A stretch of DNA of 64,000 nt. Origin: Planctomycetota bacterium (GTDB taxonomy: Bacteria > Planctomycetota > Phycisphaerae > Phycisphaerales > SM1A02). Every line of letters begins with the position of its first letter. Within the stretch, counting starts at the first letter, position 1. The notes under the pieces were generated by a model. It was given only the letters and a program-made list of their open reading frames with translations, was not told where the DNA came from and searched no databases. Below are positions 16,065-24,783 of the stretch, piece after piece. The position numbers were made by a program, and so were the translations under genes. The stretch lies in assembly GCA_022574595.1 (NCBI GenBank), contig JACZRS010000010.1, forward strand, positions 1 to 64,000, given 5' to 3'.

Positions 16065-16904
16065 TTAAGACTCAGGGCTCGTCTTGCGTACCTGGCCGTA
16101 GCGGAGCTTAAGACACTTGCGGCAGACTAGTTTGCGCTCGGCGCGGAATAGTAAGCCGTAGCGGTTTATGAGGGATGCGCGATGGGCCATGAGGGATGGT
16201 GGTAGGGGAGTGTGATTTAATTGTTGATGAGTGTCGAGCTGGTTTAGCCAGGCTTCGGCCAGGTCGGCATCTAGTGCTTCTGCCTTGGTGCAAAGTGTGA
16301 TGAATAATTTCAGGGAACGGCCCTGGCAGGAAGAAGAACCCACCCCCTTGCCCCCTCCCTTAAAGGGAGGGGGAATAAGAGATGGAGAGTTGGGGCATAT
16401 AAGGAAATGTTGTGCGAGGTTTTTGTGGAGGCGTTGGCGTTCTATGCGGATGGTTTGTTGCCAGGATTCCCATAGGCCTAGCATTTTTGTTCTTGTTGCG
16501 CCTTTGTTGGGATTTGAGGAGAAGAAAGAACCCACCCCCTTGCCCCCTCCCTTAAAGGGAGGGGGAATAAGACCCTGAAACCTGACTCCCGCCACGGCGG
16601 ATTCCGAGCAACCTGATTCCTGACCCCTTTCTTTCATGGCATTTGTTTTTGTTGTGCGCTTATCACCTTGCAGTTGGTGAGGGTGGTGTTTGTCCATTAA
16701 TTGTGTTAGGAAACGCGCATTGATTGTTATGTCGCTTGCGGCTTCGCGCTTGCCACGAGAGAATAATTTGAATTCAGCATGTGGCCAGAGGCTTGATGCT
16801 TTTAGTTCGAAGCAGGCGGAGCGATCGACTTTGCCAGAGCGATTGAGCCAGCTTTGTTTAGTGTTGAGCGTGCCAAGAGTTGGGGGGTCAAAAAAAGTAG
16901 TCAT
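16065..16904 (-). CDS. Unknown protein with in-frame repeat insertions
   Basis: 280 residues from the ATG at 16904 (MTTFFDPPTLGTLNTKQSWL). The frame is open further up to 17123, but that would overlap the divergent SDR gene. The chain has three plausible parts: an N-terminal region with FELKASSLWPHAEFKLFSRG, a middle helix (MLGLWESWQQTIRIERQRLH), and a C-terminal part with LVCRKCLKLRYGQ, which could bind metal. Between them lie two identical segments SLIPPPFKGGGKGVGS or LIPPPFKGGGKGVGS and one SGCSESAVAGVRFQ, all encoded by intergenic-type palindromic repeats. The frame survives every insertion. I do not recognise the family; it could also be a slowly decaying gene. Confidence 0.5.
   Translation of the reverse strand: MTTFFDPPTLGTLNTKQSWLNRSGKVDRSACFELKASSLWPHAEFKLFSRGKREAASDITINARFLTQLMDKHHPHQLQGDKRTTKTNAMKERGQESGCSESAVAGVRFQGLIPPPFKGGGKGVGSFFSSNPNKGATRTKMLGLWESWQQTIRIERQRLHKNLAQHFLICPNSPSLIPPPFKGGGKGVGSSSCQGRSLKLFITLCTKAEALDADLAEAWLNQLDTHQQLNHTPLPPSLMAHRASLINRYGLLFRAERKLVCRKCLKLRYGQVRKTSPES
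16334..16572. repeat. Two identical 47-bp palindromic repeats
   Basis: 16334-16380 and 16526-16572 are identical. The core CCCCCTCCCTTAAAGGGAGG contains a CCCTCCCTT/AAGGGAGGG dyad around TA. The spacing is 192 bp, a multiple of three, and both read as LIPPPFKGGGKGVGS on the minus strand. Confidence 0.85.
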
Positions 16905-17101
16905 CCTATAAAGGGGCCAACACGCACGTATGCGCGCGCATAGGCGCTGGTTTTGGTGTTTTTGAGCGAAAAAATCTGAAAATAGTTGTAAATTGGTGGT
17001 TTTTAAGGTTCTAGCGAACAATTTCATCGGGATCGATGCCTGTTGGTATTGATGGTCGGTGGGGTATGATGTGTGCAGCCATTTGTAACAAGGAGATAGC
17101 A

Positions 17102-17914
17102 ATGTTTCATAGATATTCTGCAAGTAAATTGCGATTGAATTGGCTGTGTGTTTTCTTAGCTATTACATTTTTTGCGGTGCTTAGTGGTTTTGCTAGTCAG
17201 GATTCAAAGTTCATATCAAAACCTTCAGCATCACTTGATAAACCTACAGTATTAATTACGGGCGCAAACCGTGGTTTGGGTTTGGAGTTTGCCAAGCAGT
17301 ATCATGAAGCTGGTTACAATGTGATTGCAACGGCGCGCAAACCGGACGCAGCGGAAGAACTAAACGCAATTGGCGTGCAGGTGGAGAAATTAGATGTTAC
17401 AGATGCTGAGAGTGTTGCAAGTCTCGCCAAGCGTTTGGCTGATTTGCCACTTGATATCCTCATAAATAATGCAGGAGTTGGCGGGGCACGCAAATCGATA
17501 GCTGAAGCTGATATAAAAGCCATAGAGCGGATCATTGCGGTTAATACACTTGGACCTATTCGTGTTACGCAAGCTTTGATTGGTAATTTGCGAGAAGGTG
17601 AGCAGAAGTTAATTATTAATATTACGAGCTTGATGGGTAGTATCGAGCGCAACGCGCGCGGCATTGGTTACGGCTATCGCGAGAGTAAAGCTGCGCTAAA
17701 CATGTTTACCAAGAGTCTATCTAATGAGCTTAAAGACGAGGGGTTTCGGTGTATTGTGATGAGTCCGGGTTGGGTAAGGACGGACATGGGTGGGCCTAAC
17801 GCGAGATTAACGCCCCAGGAGTCTATTAGTGGGATGATTGAGGTAATAAGTGGTTTATCGGCTGAGGATTCCGGTGAGTTTTTCAATCATACAGGCGAGA
17901 AACTACCTTGGTAA
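17102..17914 (+). CDS. Short-chain dehydrogenase/reductase with N-terminal membrane anchor
   Basis: 270 residues. The ATG at 17102 is supported by AAGGAG 7 bases upstream; an in-frame ATG at 17036 lacks one. After a hydrophobic leader (WLCVFLAITFFAVLSGFA, about residues 15-32) comes a complete SDR fold. It has the cofactor loop TGANRGLGL (about 53-61), DVTDAESV, the NNAG motif, the catalytic serine in NITSLMGS and YRESK as the Y-x3-K pair. SDRs oxidise or reduce alcohol/carbonyl groups with NAD(P); the substrate cannot be read from sequence. Because SDRs need cytoplasmic cofactor, the leader is more likely an anchor than an export signal, or the true start lies at the domain itself. The gene stands alone. 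Confidence 0.85.
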   Translation: MFHRYSASKLRLNWLCVFLAITFFAVLSGFASQDSKFISKPSASLDKPTVLITGANRGLGLEFAKQYHEAGYNVIATARKPDAAEELNAIGVQVEKLDVTDAESVASLAKRLADLPLDILINNAGVGGARKSIAEADIKAIERIIAVNTLGPIRVTQALIGNLREGEQKLIINITSLMGSIERNARGIGYGYRESKAALNMFTKSLSNELKDEGFRCIVMSPGWVRTDMGGPNARLTPQESISGMIEVISGLSAEDSGEFFNHTGEKLPW

Positions 17915-17928
17915 AAAAATGTTGAGGA

Positions 17929-18447
17929 TTACCCAGGATTATTTGGTGGCTGGCCAGAATGCCAATGCACATGTCCTGGAGTTGGATCCCAATATCTATT
18001 TGTAATTGGATCATATTGCCAAGGTTGGGGGTTGGGGATATCTGGTGCTTTTATATTTCCTAAATCAGGTTGAACCGCAAGAGGTTGAGAGATTATGGAA
18101 CTTGATAAATTTGTTGATGATGGAGGTGGCCCATCATGCCAGTGATTGTGCCCAGCACCGGCAAAATAATGTTTATTAGTGGTCTGGTTGTATTCAAGGT
18201 GCTTTGGAGTACCAGTTGGTTGTAGAAGTGTACTACCAGTTGCTGTTGTTGCTGAATTGACAGTGGGAATTAGTGAATCGTTATCATCATCGCGCATTAA
18301 CCAGGCGATAATTGTAATTCCGCTAACCAATAGACCTATAAAAAACCAGGTAGATGCAGCCTTTAGGCTGATTTTGGCTGGGGATTTGCCGCAACAGAGC
18401 TTGTATTGCTTACCGCTGCCGCACGAACATATTGCATCAGGATTCAT
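17929..18447 (-). CDS. SEC-C motif membrane protein with WH repeats
   Basis: 172 residues. It starts with a SEC-C zinc motif, ICSCGSGKQYKLCCGK (residues 6-21), found at the ends of SecA and in many stand-alone proteins. A single membrane helix follows (about 33-51), and then a long low-complexity Ser/Thr/Pro-rich tail. The tail repeats a short module twice: YNQTTNKHYFAGAGHNHWHD (about 85-104) and YDPITNRYWDPTPGHVHWHS (about 144-163), both followed by G-x-PP. The modules resemble a small aromatic-His repeat that planctomycetes carry on membrane proteins. The zinc motif would face the cytoplasm and the repeats the periplasm. No function is known. The SDR gene ends 14 bases away and converges. 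Confidence 0.75.
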   Translation of the reverse strand: MNPDAICSCGSGKQYKLCCGKSPAKISLKAASTWFFIGLLVSGITIIAWLMRDDDNDSLIPTVNSATTATGSTLLQPTGTPKHLEYNQTTNKHYFAGAGHNHWHDGPPPSSTNLSSSIISQPLAVQPDLGNIKAPDIPNPQPWQYDPITNRYWDPTPGHVHWHSGQPPNNPG

Positions 18448-18576
18448 TAATTACTTCCTCGAAGGTCGGGGCCAAGTATCAGAAAAACATTCCCCGCATA
18501 GTGATAATAGCCAGGGTCTATATTCTGAGTCTAGTCGTGAGCTATATCAAGGTTATTATTCAAGAAATAGCTAGTT

Positions 18577-20760
18577 TTATGCAGCTGATTCCTGGATCCA
18601 ATGGGGGCGTTTCTGAAGCAGCCGTCTGGATTGATCAGCCGGCAGTGGCTCTGAGAAGTAGAATCCCTGTGCTTTATCGCAATCTAAAGCGATTAGCTGA
18701 GCCAGTTGGTCCTTGGTTTCTACGCCCTCTACGATGACTTCCATATTAAGATTGTGTGCAAGGACTACAACAGTATGTACAACACCCGCGTAGTTTTTGT
18801 TTGCATTCATTGTGCTCATGAATTCGCGGTCAATTTTTAGCACATCAATCGGGAAACGATGCAGATAGCTAAGTGAAGAATATCCAGTCCCAAAGTCGTC
18901 CATGTAGAGTTGTACACCAAGTTCCTTAATTTGATTAAGGACAACTGTGACGGTGTCGGCATTTGCCATGATGACGCTTTCGGTTATTTCCAATCTAAGG
19001 TACTCTCCGTCAAGTTTGGTTTCCTCGAGTACTTTTTTCACTACGTCTACAAGTCCGGGCTCTGCGACTTGTCGTTTTGAAACATTGACACTCATTGATA
19101 ATGGGAAGTCAAGGTCAAGTTCATCGTGCCATTGCTTAAGTTGGTGACATGCTTGGTTAAGCACCCATTGGCCAAGCTGAACAATTAGTCCTGTTTCTTC
19201 AGCATGTCCGATGAAATTAAGCGGTGCGATCAGACCTTTTGTGGGATGATTCCATCTGACTAAAGCTTCAAAACCACTAATATGGCCGCTACTTAATGTT
19301 ACGATTGGTTGGTAATAAACCACAAATTCTTGGTTTTCAAATGCATGTCTGAGATCGGCGCTTAATTCAAGTCGGGCCATTGCTTCTGCGTGCATTTGTT
19401 TGTTGAATATTTCGTGTCGGGCTTTTCCTGCAGCTTTTGCGTAATACATCGCAGCGTCAGCATCACGCAGCAAGTGATCTGGGGAATCGTAATCGAGTTC
19501 ATTAAAAGCTATACCGATGCTTGCAGTACTAACGATAGATCGGCCTTCAAGATCAAATGGAACTGATAAAGCTTCTTGCAATCGCTCAGCTACGATACTT
19601 GCATCTGATCGTGCTTTAATACCATCTAATAGGATAACAAACTCGTCTCCGCCAATTCGTGAGATGGTGTTACTTTCGGATCGGGACAATGTGTCGCCTT
19701 GTCTTAGGCAAGATACCAGGCGATTTGCGATAGCAATCAAGAGTTGATCGCCTGCGGTATGTCCTAAACTGTCATTAACTTCTTTAAAGCGATCCACGTC
19801 AAGAAAGAGTACAGCAAACTTGTAATCGTTATGTCGTTTAGCGCGCGACATACAGCGATCCAGGCGATCCATAAGCAAATCGCGGTTACATAGATTCGTC
19901 AATCGATCATGAAATGCTGCATGCCGCAATTGATCTTCAGCGCGGCGCCTGACCGCGACTTCTCGTTCGAGTTGTAGTTTTTGGCGTTCCAGCTCGCTGG
20001 TTCGCTCTTTGACTTGTGTTTTAAGGGTTCCCACAAATGAAGAAAGCATGCGGGCTAAAGCGTTTAGCTCATGAGTTTCACAATCTTCAAGCTGAGGCAA
20101 TTCATCTGCGCCTGACATAGCCTGAATTGCGGCATCGGCCAATTGCTCTACCGGTGTGATTAATCTTCTTCTGGTCCAATAGCGCGTATGTTCGATGATA
20201 GCTAAGTAAAGAAGGCAGAGTACGCCTATGGTTAGCATACTTGTTCTTTTACGCAAAGTTAAAGTATCGCTAACTGCGTTAGCTTCTTTTGCGCTTAGTT
20301 TATCAAGTTGCGTTATGCCGTGCAGATATCTTTCAAACTGGCGTTTGAATTTCGCTGCCAGGTCGGTATTGCTGGGTTGAGTGTTATTTGATTTAGAGAA
20401 ATTTTGTATAATCTGAATCAGACTTTCAAGGGGTGTGCACGCTTCCTTAAAAGTTACAGGAGACATATTTTCAGAAGAATCCCGCAATTCATATAGTTCA
20501 GCCAACCAGCGGTTAGTTGAAAACTTTGCTGACTTAATGATGTGATGTAAGTCTTCATTTTCTACATTTGCAAACTGATTATTAATGTCTTCAGCTGCGT
20601 TGAGTAGTGAATGTATATGCTGACGTTGCTCAGAGGCTGCTATTGTGTGAGTCATGGTTGTTTGCACAAGCGTCATGAGCAAGCCTACCGTAGCCACGAG
20701 AGTGATAGCTCCTGCGATGGCTACTACGTGAAGCGTTGAAATGTGATGATAGATTCGCAT
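18577..20760 (-). CDS. Membrane GGDEF-EAL cyclic-di-GMP enzyme
   Basis: 727 residues: a membrane helix (about 10-32), a periplasmic helical sensor region (~33-170), a second helix (~172-190), a HAMP-like linker with coiled-coil, then GGDEF (about 285-445) and EAL (about 460-715). The cyclase signature GGDEF is intact, and RQGD upstream looks like the inhibitory I-site. The two are separated by 13 residues instead of the usual five because of the insert SRSESNT. The phosphodiesterase side keeps [27 protein letters not shown], the lysine in DVLKIDREF and EGVET. The protein could therefore both make and break cyclic di-GMP, controlled by an external signal. It stands alone with a 380-bp upstream region. 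Confidence 0.92.
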   Translation of the reverse strand: MRIYHHISTLHVVAIAGAITLVATVGLLMTLVQTTMTHTIAASEQRQHIHSLLNAAEDINNQFANVENEDLHHIIKSAKFSTNRWLAELYELRDSSENMSPVTFKEACTPLESLIQIIQNFSKSNNTQPSNTDLAAKFKRQFERYLHGITQLDKLSAKEANAVSDTLTLRKRTSMLTIGVLCLLYLAIIEHTRYWTRRRLITPVEQLADAAIQAMSGADELPQLEDCETHELNALARMLSSFVGTLKTQVKERTSELERQKLQLEREVAVRRRAEDQLRHAAFHDRLTNLCNRDLLMDRLDRCMSRAKRHNDYKFAVLFLDVDRFKEVNDSLGHTAGDQLLIAIANRLVSCLRQGDTLSRSESNTISRIGGDEFVILLDGIKARSDASIVAERLQEALSVPFDLEGRSIVSTASIGIAFNELDYDSPDHLLRDADAAMYYAKAAGKARHEIFNKQMHAEAMARLELSADLRHAFENQEFVVYYQPIVTLSSGHISGFEALVRWNHPTKGLIAPLNFIGHAEETGLIVQLGQWVLNQACHQLKQWHDELDLDFPLSMSVNVSKRQVAEPGLVDVVKKVLEETKLDGEYLRLEITESVIMANADTVTVVLNQIKELGVQLYMDDFGTGYSSLSYLHRFPIDVLKIDREFMSTMNANKNYAGVVHTVVVLAHNLNMEVIVEGVETKDQLAQLIALDCDKAQGFYFSEPLPADQSRRLLQKRPHWIQESAA

Positions 20761-21140
20761 GTGGATAAGGACGGAGCGTTGATGAGGCTGCCCCGCAAAT
20801 CTTGGCGGTCATCGTAATCTTAGAATCATTCGCTTTGAGCCGCAGCTGACACCATGCCAAATGCGATTAAATGGCTACACTTACATACTTTATCGACTAG
20901 TAAAGGGCAGGACTTGGTAGTAGTACGGCAGGAAGGGGCCAAACTTTACTATAGTTAATCCGATAAGAAACGCCTCTTAGTAACAGGATGACCTGGCAGA
21001 AACTAGGCGCAGAAGATGAGAATCAACCAATCGATATGGTGATGATGTGTTTCTGGAGTTGGGCTTGGTGAAGCGGGTTATGGGTCGCTGACATTTAGGC
21101 TAGCAAAAGATGAGCTTGGTTGAGTTTTGAGTGAAGAAAG
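20761..21140. other. Intergenic region upstream of the GGDEF-EAL gene
   Basis: 380 bases between the start of the GGDEF-EAL gene and the stop of the next minus-strand gene. I see no gene, repeat or clear hairpin. The promoter of the GGDEF-EAL gene must lie here. Confidence 0.5.
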
Positions 21141-21419
21141 TCATGCCTTTAGCGAATCTGTTACCGTGATATTACAACCGGTCTTGCCCGCATTCATTAG
21201 AGCAACAGCGTCATCAGGGGCCATGGTTCCTTCAGCGACGTAGGCTGCCAATTCGCGTCGAGATTTCTCGCGGGCTTTGGCAATAGCTACCTTGCTGGCA
21301 GTACCTGCGATTATTGCTATTACTGCTACTGTGCATCCTAATGCTATTGCCATTACGGGAATAAGACTGTCAGTTTCAATTATGCTGATGAAATCGTTTG
21401 CTTGAGCTAAGAAGTACAT
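21141..21419 (-). CDS. Small single-TM protein with SHOCT-like tail
   Basis: 92 residues. An N-terminal membrane helix (about 20-45, VMAIALGCTVAVIAIIAG) is followed by a basic charged helix and then the short module RRELAAYVAEGTMAPDDAVALM (shown in two overlapping parts: RRELAAYVAEG and TMAPDDAVALM). This helix-turn-helix pair resembles SHOCT-type oligomerisation tails and the tails of small planctomycete envelope proteins. It has no enzyme motif. It is preceded by a purine-rich leader (AAATCATGTA context with GGAGGTT), a good ribosome-binding site. It lies 80 bp downstream of the P-type ATPase gene on the opposite side of that gene's stop codon, so it may or may not be co-transcribed. Confidence 0.65.
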   Translation of the reverse strand: MYFLAQANDFISIIETDSLIPVMAIALGCTVAVIAIIAGTASKVAIAKAREKSRRELAAYVAEGTMAPDDAVALMNAGKTGCNITVTDSLKA

Positions 21420-21498
21420 GATTTAACCTCCACTATTTGCCAAAAAAGAGGGTACAGCCCGTATCCTCACCAGTTATTGGGATCGCTGCTGTATTATT

Positions 21499-23535
21499 TC
21501 ATGCAGGGCTTGGTTGGGCAACTTTGCTTGATCCAGCTCTTGTTGGTTTGACAATTTTGCCTGCCTCTACCCGTCTTCTAGCATGCTCTTGTTCTGAGAA
21601 TCCCTCACCGAAACGGATGAGCCTGGTGCTGTTAGCGATAACGAATATGTAGCCAACCACATAAAGGACCAAAGCTGCAAAGAGATTGATCCTACCGGTT
21701 GCTGCCAAAGCCAAACCTACGACGGCTAATATAAGAGAGAAGCCAATGTTTAGTGCAATGATTCCGCGATTTTTTCTTGCAAGTTCAAGTATGAATGGAA
21801 TGTGCCTTAGATCATCGTTCATCAGCGTAATGCCAGCAGAGTTAGTTGCGATATCTGAACCAGACATTCCCATAGCGACTCCTACATCCGCGGTTGCTAG
21901 CATAGGTCCATCGTTAATACCATCACCTACAACTAGTGTTCGGTGGCCTTTCTTAACCATGTAATCGAGTTGTGCGTGTTTTTCTTCGGGCAGACACTCT
22001 GCTTCGATAGAGTCTACGCCGACTGCTTTACCTACTCGTATTGCCACAGCCAAACGATCTCCGGTGAAGATATCGATTCGCCTGACTCCAAGTCGCCTCA
22101 TTTTAGCAATTGTTTCCGGTGCTTCTGCTCGCAACTTATCTTCGAGGCCTACCGCTCCGAGATATTTGCCATTACTCATTACGTGTACGCCTGACATTCC
22201 TTCAATCTTTGCCTGTACTTCTTTCACGGCATCTCTAATTGAAGGATTAGCCTCAATGAGCCAACTGGCTCTGCCGACTCTAATTTCTCCCTTATCTACA
22301 GCCGCGATTACTCCTCGTCCTTGAGCTTCTTCAAAGCTATTAACTTTGCAAGGCTTGATTCGGGCTTGCAATGCAGTTTCAAGGATGGATTTCGCCAATG
22401 GGTGATTAGAGTGTTGTTCGCCATCCGCAGCAGCTTGCAGAAGGGCTGCACCTTCGACACCTTGTGCCGGTGCGAGTTTGCTTACTGCAAATACGCCCGT
22501 GGTTAGTGTGCCGGTTTTATCGAGAATTACCGTATCGATATCCGCTGCGGCTTCTAAGGTTTTAGTTTGTTTGATCATAATGCCAAGTCTTGCAGCTGTT
22601 GCGAAGGCAGCGACCATAGCACTTGGATAAGAGATAAGCAGAGCACCCGGACAAGTAACGACTAAGGCGGTGATGGCGCGGACCGATGCTTCATTGCGCA
22701 CTGCTTCATCACCTTTAGATGTGAAAAACCAAACTAGTACTGCGACCATCAAGACAACATAGACATAGTAAGAAGCAAGTTGTTCGATTAGTGCTTGTTT
22801 TTGGGTTTTGGCGGATTCTGCTTCTCTGATTAGTTCTTCAACTTTGCCAATTGTTGTTTCGCCCGCAACTGCGGTGACTTTGATATCGATTTGGCTGGTC
22901 AGGTTGCTGGTGCCTGCGTATACATCAGTTCCAATAGTTGCGGAAACTGGTACTGCTTCACCGGTTAGTGAAGCTTGATTGATATTGCTTGATCCATGAA
23001 TGACTTTGCCATCGACAGGGAGATTTTCACCGGGTCTAACTCGAACTACATCGCCAACTTTTACTTTGGAAAGTGGAACTTCTTGTTCATTACCTTCTAC
23101 AAGCAGGCGTGCAATATCTGGAGTTAGTTCAACAAGGCCACGTATGGCTCTTTGAGCGCCCCATGCTGTCCTGCTGAATGTGAGGTTTGCAGTCCAAAGA
23201 ATAAGAGCCAGGAATCCAGCTGCGAGATAATACTCAATGGCGATGGCTCCGAATACGGCTAAGCACGCCAAGGTATCGCTGGAAGGTTTGCCATTGATTA
23301 CCTCTTTCCATGCACCCATAAATAATGGTACAGCTAGAATTGCAGCCCCCAGGGCTGCGGGAATCTGTGCGATTTGCTCATGCTGACCAAGCCATCGGGC
23401 AATAAGCGAGACAATTAAGAGTACGCCTCCTGCCAGGGCTATGAAGAGGCGGCGCTCAAGTCGTTGTGCACCAAGGGTATCTGTTGCCAGGGCAACTTCT
23501 TCGGTGCTAACACCAGCGATGGTCAAATCTGACAT
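21499..23535 (-). CDS. P1B-type heavy-metal ATPase
   Basis: 678 residues. It has all the catalytic parts of a metal-exporting P-type ATPase: the phosphorylation motif DKTGTLT, TGEAVPV in the actuator domain, the P1B-specific HP pair in SNHPLA, and VVGDGINDGPMLA. The transmembrane metal site, usually CPC or a variant, reads TCPGALLIS here. This CPG form is rarer and makes the metal (Zn/Cd, Co or other) hard to predict. There is no N-terminal HMA metal-binding domain; the protein starts close to the first membrane helix. Membrane helices flank the actuator and catalytic domains in the normal order. A divergent gpsA lies across a 220-bp gap. Confidence 0.88.
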   Translation of the reverse strand: MSDLTIAGVSTEEVALATDTLGAQRLERRLFIALAGGVLLIVSLIARWLGQHEQIAQIPAALGAAILAVPLFMGAWKEVINGKPSSDTLACLAVFGAIAIEYYLAAGFLALILWTANLTFSRTAWGAQRAIRGLVELTPDIARLLVEGNEQEVPLSKVKVGDVVRVRPGENLPVDGKVIHGSSNINQASLTGEAVPVSATIGTDVYAGTSNLTSQIDIKVTAVAGETTIGKVEELIREAESAKTQKQALIEQLASYYVYVVLMVAVLVWFFTSKGDEAVRNEASVRAITALVVTCPGALLISYPSAMVAAFATAARLGIMIKQTKTLEAAADIDTVILDKTGTLTTGVFAVSKLAPAQGVEGAALLQAAADGEQHSNHPLAKSILETALQARIKPCKVNSFEEAQGRGVIAAVDKGEIRVGRASWLIEANPSIRDAVKEVQAKIEGMSGVHVMSNGKYLGAVGLEDKLRAEAPETIAKMRRLGVRRIDIFTGDRLAVAIRVGKAVGVDSIEAECLPEEKHAQLDYMVKKGHRTLVVGDGINDGPMLATADVGVAMGMSGSDIATNSAGITLMNDDLRHIPFILELARKNRGIIALNIGFSLILAVVGLALAATGRINLFAALVLYVVGYIFVIANSTRLIRFGEGFSEQEHARRRVEAGKIVKPTRAGSSKVAQPSPA

Positions 23536-23758
23536 TGAAATCTCCAGGCGAGACTATGATTTTGGGAAAGGTAAATGATATCGGGCCCAAGCGTGCAGAT
23601 ATGCACCATATCCCCTTTGCCGGGAATAGAGTAACTGATACGCCTCTGTAATGGGCAAGGTTCAGCATAGGATGACATAAATCCACAGCAGTTGTAATAA
23701 ATCCAGAAGTGGGCTTCAATACCCACTAGTAGGCTCTTAAACAGGAGTATCGGTCAAA

Positions 23759-24775
23759 GTGACGGACAGAGCAGCCATAGTAGGTGATGGACAGATGGGT
23801 TTGGTCCTGGCAGACGCTCTTGCTGAGCGTGGGGTGGCCGTTCGTTTATGGGGAAGATCGCCTCAGCGAGCAAAAGAGCTGGCTAGGACACGAAAATCAC
23901 CCAGGAGGCTTAAGGATTTTGTGCTTAGTGATGAAATCGAGGTTACAGCCGAGGATGACGCTGTCTTTGATGGAGTCAGCCTGATTGTTAACGCAGTGCC
24001 TACGCAGTTCATAAGACCAGTTTGGCAGAGATTGGCCAAGCACTTGCCAGTTGATATTCCAATAGCGTGTGTATCTAAAGGGATTGAGAACTCGACGCTT
24101 CTGACGCCGACTCAGGTTATTGCTGATGCGATTGGTGAGAGTGCTGAAGGAGGCAGGCCTTTGTGTGCGCTTTCCGGGCCAACCATTGGAGCTGAGCTTG
24201 CAAAGCGATTACCTGCGACCATGGTTGCGGCTGCGCTTAGTGATGATGTTTCTCACTTGGTGCAAGATATGTTCAGCGTAGGCTGGCTTAGGGTTTATCG
24301 ACATGATGATTTGATCGGGGTGGAACTTGCGGGAGCCACGAAAAATGTCATAGCATTAGCAGCAGGAATGATCGATGGCATGGAAGTTGGCTATAACGCT
24401 AAATCAGCATTGTTAGCGCGAGGATTGGCTGAGATTGCCAGATTAGGAGCAGCGATGGGGGCGCGCGTTGATACATTCTTTGGTGTAGCAGGCGTGGGGG
24501 ATCTAGCGACAACTTGCTTTAGTCCCCTGGGAAGGAATCGAAGTTGTGGCGAGCGTATTGGCAGGGGTGAGAATCTTGATGAGATATTAAGCTCAACCGT
24601 TTCTGTTGTAGAAGGTGTGCCCACAACGCGATCGGTTGTTGAGCTTGCGAAGTTGCACAATGTGGAGATGCCGATCACCGCAGCGGTGAATGCGATCCTC
24701 TTTGAAGGTCTTGATCCGCATGAAGCTATAACTACGCTAATGAAGCGTGAACCGAAGGCAGAGTGGATCGGCTAA
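23759..24775 (+). CDS. gpsA: NAD(P)-dependent glycerol-3-phosphate dehydrogenase
   Basis: 338 residues from GTG 23759, with AGGAG about ten bases upstream. The N-terminal Rossmann fold reads AAIVGDGQMGLVLADALAER, and the catalytic lysine lies in ELAGATKNVIALAAGM. Other conserved parts are LCALSGPTIGAELAKRLP and the C-terminal FFGVAGVGDLATTCFSPLGR with RNRSCGERIG. The enzyme reduces dihydroxyacetone phosphate to sn-glycerol 3-phosphate, the backbone for phospholipids, in the cytoplasm. Length and motif order are normal. It appears as a single gene; a convergent membrane-protein gene ends 9 bases after it. Confidence 0.95.
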   Translation: MTDRAAIVGDGQMGLVLADALAERGVAVRLWGRSPQRAKELARTRKSPRRLKDFVLSDEIEVTAEDDAVFDGVSLIVNAVPTQFIRPVWQRLAKHLPVDIPIACVSKGIENSTLLTPTQVIADAIGESAEGGRPLCALSGPTIGAELAKRLPATMVAAALSDDVSHLVQDMFSVGWLRVYRHDDLIGVELAGATKNVIALAAGMIDGMEVGYNAKSALLARGLAEIARLGAAMGARVDTFFGVAGVGDLATTCFSPLGRNRSCGERIGRGENLDEILSSTVSVVEGVPTTRSVVELAKLHNVEMPITAAVNAILFEGLDPHEAITTLMKREPKAEWIG

Positions 24776-24783
24776 GCTGGTTT

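Larger units (their letters stand above)
15797..16616. repeat. 33-bp palindromic-core repeat, three copies
   Basis: Copies at 15797-15829, 15966-15998 and 16584-16616 share TCCCGCC-NN-GGCGGATTCCG and then AGCAACCTGA; only the two bases between the CCGCC/GGCGG arms (TT, AT, AC) and one base near the left end differ. This is a REP-like intergenic element. The third copy lies inside the reading frame of the gene at 16065-16904. Confidence 0.8.
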
